A DNA stretch of 11,522 nt from the NCBI GenBank assembly GCA_023255235.1, contig JALRJA010000197.1:1-11522 (forward strand), in the 5' to 3' direction. Source of the stretch: Flaviramulus sp. (GTDB lineage: Bacteria; Bacteroidota; Bacteroidia; Flavobacteriales; Flavobacteriaceae). The position numbers and the translations under genes were made by a program. How positions within the stretch are numbered: the first letter of the stretch is position 1; each line of letters starts with the position of its first letter. The notes under the pieces are model-generated. The model saw nothing but the letters and a program-made list of their open reading frames with translations. It had not been told where the DNA came from and searched no databases. Below are positions 9,301 to 11,522 of the stretch, piece by piece.

Positions 9301-10582
9301 AACACTAAAACCAACTACAGCCTTTACTTTTGGTAGCCAAAGTGACGTGCGAGATTTGGCAGCTCGCAGAGGATGGTTAACATTATTTCCAGAATTTAAC
9401 CAACAATATGCCACAACAAAAGATAAACAACTTAATATATCAGCTAGTTTAGAGCCTGTAAAAGATTTAAAAATTGATATTGTAGCCAATCGCGCATATA
9501 GTGAGAATTACTCTGAAAATTATAGAGTAGAAAACGGTATTTACAATTCACTAACACCAAACACGTTTGGCAATTACAATATTTCAACTATTTTAATTAA
9601 AACAGCATTTAAGAAAAGCGATGAAACTACAAGCCAAGCTTTTAATGATTTCAATACAAACCGATTAATAATTGCCAATAGATTAGCTCAAGAATTTTAT
9701 GGTAATACAACCTTTGCCAGAAACCTTTCAGATGGTTACCCATTAGGGTTTGGTAAAAATAATCAGAAAGTATTATTGCCAGCATTTTTGGCAGCCTATT
9801 CTGGGCAAGATGCCAATAAGGTTAATACCAATGCCTTTAGAGATATACCAATACCAAACTGGGATTTAAAATACTCAGGGTTTATGAAGTTTAAATGGTT
9901 TAAAAAGAATTTTAAACGCTTTTCTTTAACCCATGGCTACCGATCAACATTTACAATAAACCAATTTACTACCAATTTAAATTTAAATACAGATGTAAGT
10001 GCTAATCAAGCGCCTATACCAAATGTTCCATATGCCAACCAGCCTCAAGAAGCTTTAGACCAATCGGGCAATTTTAAAAATGAACGGTTGTTTAGTAATG
10101 TTAACCTTTCAGAAATCTTTAGCCCTTTAGTGAGGTTAGATTTTGAAATGAAAAACGCGGTTAAAATTCTAGCAGAAATTAGAAAAGACAGATTGCTATC
10201 ATTGAGTTTTGATAATAACTTAATGACCGAAGTACAAGGTAGTGAATACATTATTGGATTGGGTTACAGAATAAAAGATTTGCGTATTCGTTCAAAATTG
10301 GCAGGTCCTCAAAAACGTATTGTGAGCGATTTAAATATGAAGGCAGACATCTCTATGAGAGATAATAAAACCATTATTAGATATTTAGATATAGCAAACA
10401 ATCAAATAACATCTGGTCAAACCATTTGGGGTTTAAAATACTCAGCCGATTATGCATTTAGTAAAAATTTTACAGGGATTTTTTATTTTGATTATACGTT
10501 TTCAGATTATGCTATTTCTACTGCTTTCCCGCAAACTACCATTAGGTCGGGTCTTACATTGAGATATAATTTTGGAAATTAA
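3305..10582 (+). CDS. sprA: SprA (Sov family), outer-membrane translocon of the type 9 secretion system
   Basis: SprA is the giant single-chain beta-barrel through which T9SS cargo (gliding adhesins, secreted enzymes) crosses the outer membrane; in Flavobacterium johnsoniae it is a 36-strand barrel working with PorV and a plug protein. This protein has 2425 residues, close to the family's usual 2400. It starts at TTG: an in-frame stop (3296-3298) lies just upstream, no ATG lies between, and the TTG gives a complete signal peptide with likely cleavage after Ala30 (TRA|QQ). SprA_N-type regions lie near 149-272 and 752-845. A repeated block (430-461 and 712-743) shares YT[LV]NxQLG. Other family marks are YIDDFEGSQNG (855-865), VCTELWFNELRL (1507-1518) and DIPIPNW. 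The half after about 1500 is rich in alternating aromatic strands and ends TLRYNFGN, as expected of a barrel terminus. It has only two cysteines (1344, 1508). No own promoter is evident, so expression probably comes from the ruvA transcript. The frame is intact throughout. Confidence 0.97.
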   Translation: MNKTKHPFYKLTKQYFSLVLILLFSILTRAQQPVQDSVKTGFSLGEIKGPKPSSIESRYTYDALTNRYIYTEKIGNYNINYPIILTPKEYYDLVAKENLRSYYKEKIDAFDGLKEGSEDSQKNLLPEFYVKSNFFETIFGSNTIEVTPTGSVEMDLGILFSRQDNPTFSPRNRSNFSFDFDQRISLSLLGKVGTRLQVTANYDTQSTFDFQQLIKLEYTPTEDDIIQKIEVGNVSMPLNSSLITGAQSLFGVKAQLQFGKTTVTGVFSEQRSQSNSVIAQGGGTLEEFEFFIRDYDENRHFFLAQYFKETYDDALKNYPFLNNKGLQITRLEVWTTNRSNRTENVRNIVALQDLGETNKVASAVNVLAAPGAFPDNKNNAFNPTNIQGAGSQITEAIRDIATVKSGILVSGVNEGFDYANLENARKLIQGQEYTLNAQLGYISLNQRLNNDEVLAVAFQYTLGGKVYQVGEFANDGIDATDVTINQGQVTNVVNSNLVLKMIKSSITNVSQPVWDLMMKNIYDTGAYNLSPDDFTLNIFYNEASPLNYITPVGASFELDINGNPITGTTSEKDLIQNTPLLRVFNLDKLNLNNDPQSRGDGFFDFVTGITVIPQNGKIVFTSAEPFGEYLFNVLGGGDYNNESSYNADQEKYVYDILYKSTKTAALEEVEKNKFKLKGRFKSTGGDGIPIGSFNVPRGSVKVTAGGRVLVEGIDYTVNYQLGRVQILDEALKASNTPIQVSTENNAVFGQQTRRFTGLNIEHKFNENFVLGATLLNLNERPITQKANFGTEPINNTILGFNGNYSTKVPFLTRLANKLPNIDTDAESNLSVRGEFAYLLPGAPNGTNLNNEATSYIDDFEGSQNGIDLKSQQTWFLSSRPLQLGKTYTEGEEDANGIQNGYDRALLNWYSIDPIFYSSRRPDGITDDDLSSLYTSRVFINELFPDQDLVQGQNSVLFTLDLAYYPQERGPYNFNPTAADGISPAEATNSWAGITRQLTSTDFEQQNVEYIDFWVQDPFQENPTNPGGKLVFNLGNISEDIIKDGRKLYENGLPKDGDISLLQQTTWGTVVPQNQSLIYAFDSTGEERTRQDVGYDGYDDIEEASVFGSIYGEDPSNDNYTYFLNSDGDIFQRYKKFNGVDGNTPDIFSDTNRGANTQPDVEDINRDNTMNTIDSYYEYELAITRQNLPTSQADFDNIPNSNPLKNFLRDFKEKNRIMPNGDDVTVRWYQFRIPVQGEHAKPIGGITDLRSIRFTRMYLKEFTQPTVFRFGTLDLVRSDWRRYTQSLEFDKDNPDDDGTDFSVGVIGTIENEGSYERPPGIEPEELFNNNTVVRQNEQSLVVKACNLEPEDSRAAFKNINIDMRQYKRIRMFIHAEDDDDSGASTLTDNDLVGFIRMGNDLNDNYYQIEIPLVISTSTTREGLWPTDNEINLPIDILGKVKAQGISDMTLTNPNPTFYDVVNGDIVLASNPFGGYQIGQHRVGIKGNPNFGDIRTLMVGVKSRTNRDVCTELWFNELRLSDLENEGGWAAVLSMDTNIADFMNISATGRQSTSGFGSLEQGPSQRSLEDVKQYDVVTNINIGQLLPKKWGVQLPFNYGQSEELITPKFDQFYKDLTLESRLEAANSNAEREQIKNQSEDYTKRQSINFIGVRKNRTSEAKPRFYDVENITLNYSYNKVEHRDFEIENAVNKTLRVGANYAHNFNAITIEPFQKNDSLFTGKYWRFLKDFNFNLLPTNITINTNINRQFNKQRFREIDLTGSNIGVEELFRRNYTFDFEYGINYNLTKSLQFNFIASNNNIVRNYFKDNDLIAGEQDDNLDVWDGFFDVGDPNRQTQNLGLTYQLPLNKIPTFSFIDATYQYTGSFLWQKGSDLYGNIDLSYTNPNDPNEQLTGNFNLGNTIQNSNVHNINASLDMNKLYKYIGLVKKPVRAVRGRPNQARDTQESKTTNTKPPKAKNQTVTKLLNAGVDVLTSIKRIQANYSENNGTFLPGYTQTPGFIGTLKPTTAFTFGSQSDVRDLAARRGWLTLFPEFNQQYATTKDKQLNISASLEPVKDLKIDIVANRAYSENYSENYRVENGIYNSLTPNTFGNYNISTILIKTAFKKSDETTSQAFNDFNTNRLIIANRLAQEFYGNTTFARNLSDGYPLGFGKNNQKVLLPAFLAAYSGQDANKVNTNAFRDIPIPNWDLKYSGFMKFKWFKKNFKRFSLTHGYRSTFTINQFTTNLNLNTDVSANQAPIPNVPYANQPQEALDQSGNFKNERLFSNVNLSEIFSPLVRLDFEMKNAVKILAEIRKDRLLSLSFDNNLMTEVQGSEYIIGLGYRIKDLRIRSKLAGPQKRIVSDLNMKADISMRDNKTIIRYLDIANNQITSGQTIWGLKYSADYAFSKNFTGIFYFDYTFSDYAISTAFPQTTIRSGLTLRYNFGN

Positions 10583-10591
10583 AAAATTCTG

Positions 10592-10622
10592 TTTGAATTT
10601 AGATTTTGAATAAATACATTTG
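10592..10622 (+). promoter_or_regulatory. Bacteroidota-type promoter of gcvH
   Basis: TTTG at 10592-10595 and TACATTTG at 10615-10622 are separated by 19 bases, a full match to the Bacteroidota primary sigma consensus (TTTG, 19 bases, TAnnTTTG). The -7 element ends 27 bases before the gcvH ATG. The site lies in the 67-base gap after sprA and suggests that gcvH-vanZ is transcribed separately from sprA. It is the best promoter match in the window. Confidence 0.72.
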
Positions 10623-10649
10623 TTGAAATAATAAACTTAAATTTAAAGC

Positions 10650-11030
10650 ATGAATATTCCATCTAATTTAAAGTACACCAAAGACCATGAGTGGGTAAAA
10701 ATAGAAGGCGATGTGGCAACTATTGGTATAACAGATTTTGCACAAGGCGAGTTAGGCGATATTGTTTATGTAGAGGTTGAAACCCTTGATGAAACCCTTG
10801 AAGCAGAAGCTATTTTTGGCACTGTTGAAGCTGTTAAAACCGTGTCAGATTTATTTCTTCCTCTATCTGGAGAAGTTATTGAATTTAACGAAATCTTACT
10901 AGATGAACCAGAAAAAGTAAATACAGATCCTTATGGTGATGGTTGGATGATAAAACTAAAAATTTCTGATGCATCACAAGTAGCTACTTTACTATCTGAT
11001 CAAGACTACAAAACACTTATAGGTGCTTAA
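10650..11030 (+). CDS. gcvH: Glycine cleavage system H protein (lipoyl carrier)
   Basis: GcvH is the small lipoylated carrier that shuttles the aminomethyl group between the P, T and L proteins of the cytoplasmic glycine cleavage complex. In some bacteria it also passes on lipoyl groups. The 126 residues match the family length. The N terminus ([26 protein letters not shown]...) and the lipoylation motif [11 protein letters not shown], with Lys63 as the modified residue, are clear, as is the [13 protein letters not shown] segment near 90-104. The ATG at 10650 is the only start that gives the conserved N terminus. A strong promoter match lies upstream, and the 3' end overlaps the VanZ-family gene by 8 bases. 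The genes for P, T and L proteins are not in the window, so gcvH stands apart from the rest of its complex here. Confidence 0.97.
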   Translation: MNIPSNLKYTKDHEWVKIEGDVATIGITDFAQGELGDIVYVEVETLDETLEAEAIFGTVEAVKTVSDLFLPLSGEVIEFNEILLDEPEKVNTDPYGDGWMIKLKISDASQVATLLSDQDYKTLIGA

Positions 11031-11400
11031 AAAATACATAACACTAATAACCCTGTTATATACTATAGCTTTAGCAATTGGCAGTTTAATTAAATTAAAT
11101 AATTTACCCAATTTAGGAGTTTCTTATATAGATAAAATTTGTCATTTTATAGCATATTGTCTTTTAACACTTTTGTGGTATAACACTTATGTAATCACCA
11201 TTAGATTAAAAAAAACCAAAGCTATTTTTTATACAATTACAACATGTGTGGTTTTTGGTATAATTATTGAAGTATTACAAGAAACCATAACAACAACTAG
11301 AACCTTAGATGTTTATGATATTGTTGCAAATGTTCTTGGGGTTTTATTGGCGGTAATAATAATTAGGTTTGAAAACCTTTTACAAGTTAAAAACAATTAA
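11023..11400 (+). CDS. VanZ-family small integral membrane protein
   Basis: This is a 125-residue inner-membrane protein with about four predicted transmembrane segments (near 5-22, 40-57, 66-84 and 98-114). VanZ-family marks are visible: the Asp-Lys-x-x-His motif after the first segment (IDKICHF, Asp37 and His41), then Glu83 and Gln86 (IEVLQE), Arg93 and Asp95 (TRTLD), and DIVANVLG (Asp99, Asn103, Gly106). VanZ itself gives low-level teicoplanin resistance in enterococci, but the biochemical role of most family members, including this one, is unknown, so no resistance should be inferred. The GTG at 11023 is chosen because it gives a normal MLKKY- start in front of the first segment and no ATG is near. 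It overlaps the gcvH end by 8 bases, which suggests translational coupling. A weak hairpin spans its stop codon. Confidence 0.85.
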   Translation: MLKKYITLITLLYTIALAIGSLIKLNNLPNLGVSYIDKICHFIAYCLLTLLWYNTYVITIRLKKTKAIFYTITTCVVFGIIIEVLQETITTTRTLDVYDIVANVLGVLLAVIIIRFENLLQVKNN

Positions 11401-11414
11401 ACGCTTGTTTTTTT
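11389..11414 (+). terminator. Weak candidate intrinsic terminator after the VanZ-family gene
   Basis: AAAAACAA (11389-11396) and TTGTTTTT (11405-11412) form a perfect 8-bp stem around an 8-base loop that includes the stop codon, and the T run continues to 11414. The stem has one G-C pair only, so it would be weak, and the T tract is part of the stem. It could end the gcvH-vanZ transcript or simply be A/T-rich spacer. The right arm overlaps a possible tonB promoter. Confidence 0.3.
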
Positions 11415-11436
11415 GACAAATAAATACTTATTTTAG
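11405..11436 (+). promoter_or_regulatory. Possible promoter upstream of tonB
   Basis: TATTTTAG at 11429-11436 matches TAnnTTTG at all but one position and ends 23 bases before the tonB ATG. A TTG at 11405-11407 lies 21 bases upstream and is the likelier -33 element. A second TTTG at 11412-11415 is only 13 bases away. The position is right, but the match is imperfect. Confidence 0.4.
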
Positions 11437-11459
11437 CAATCTTTTAAACGATTAAAATT

Positions 11460-11522
11460 ATGGAACCTAAAAAAAATCCTAAAGCAAATGTAGGACGCAA
11501 CAGTTCACTTTTCTTTGCTATT
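11460..11522 (+). CDS. TonB-type energy transducer, N-terminal fragment (3' end outside window)
   Basis: Only the first 21 codons are present: a basic cytoplasmic leader starting MEPKKNPKANVGRNS and then the first residues of a hydrophobic segment (LFFAI). This leader (MExKKNPKA, a short Arg/Ser stretch, then a transmembrane anchor) closely resembles the N terminus I remember for flavobacterial energy-transducer TonB proteins, which sit in the inner membrane and pass proton-motive force to TonB-dependent outer-membrane receptors. The periplasmic linker and the C-terminal TonB domain, which would prove the call, are beyond the window. The ATG follows an A-rich leader (attaaaatt) and a possible promoter. 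The call rests on recognition of the leader and on position after gcvH-vanZ. Confidence 0.72.
   Translation, partial: MEPKKNPKANVGRNSSLFFAI

Noticed and set aside
9497..9523. Short tandem repeat YSENYSENY in SprA (residues 2065-2073)
   Set aside because: The DNA copies differ at several bases and the segment fits an ordinary strand turn of the barrel, so it gives no sign of recent repeat expansion.
10584..10600. 6-bp inverted repeat (aaattc, tgttt, gaattt) just after sprA
   Set aside because: One G-C pair, no T run behind it, and it coincides with the gcvH -33 element. It is better explained as promoter sequence than as a terminator.
11023..11400. Glycopeptide resistance role for the VanZ-family protein
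   Set aside because: There is no vanHAX-type context, the host is Gram-negative, and the family is widespread without any resistance function shown.

Overview
The window is a chromosomal core region of a Bacteroidota bacterium, most likely a marine-type member of Flavobacteriaceae. The evidence is the low GC content (about one third by eye), the absence of Shine-Dalgarno sequences, Bacteroidota-type promoter elements (TTTG ... TAnnTTTG), a SprA-family type 9 secretion translocon, and the gene order ruvA-sprA-gcvH-vanZ-tonB, which I recall as common in this family. I cannot name the genus from the sequence.

Layout, all on the plus strand. (1) Positions 1-329 hold the 3' end of queG (tRNA queuosine synthesis). 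(2) Positions 380-2674 hold maeB, a hybrid malic enzyme with a C-terminal phosphotransacetylase-like domain whose expected catalytic residues are replaced. (3) Positions 2717-3298 hold ruvA (Holliday junction binding). (4) Positions 3305-10582 hold sprA, a 2425-residue outer-membrane protein that fills almost two thirds of the window. It starts at a TTG six bases after the ruvA stop, in the same frame. (5) Positions 10650-11030 hold gcvH (glycine cleavage H protein, lipoylated) behind its own well-matched promoter. (6) Positions 11023-11400 hold a small VanZ-family membrane protein that overlaps gcvH by 8 bases. (7) Positions 11460-11522 hold the first 21 codons of a TonB-type energy transducer, cut by the window end.

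The genes do not form one pathway. They are housekeeping functions (tRNA modification, central carbon and NADPH metabolism, recombination, one-carbon metabolism) beside envelope functions (T9SS translocon, VanZ-like protein, TonB). Likely transcription units are maeB, ruvA-sprA, gcvH-vanZ and tonB. Every intergenic gap is under 70 bases. I found no RNA genes, mobile elements, CRISPR arrays or long DNA repeats.

I see no previously undescribed system here. The most interesting material lies inside sprA (an internal repeat, a lone cysteine pair, an EF-hand-like acidic loop, a cationic low-complexity insert, and its TTG start in frame with ruvA) and in the apparently non-catalytic PTA domain of MaeB.
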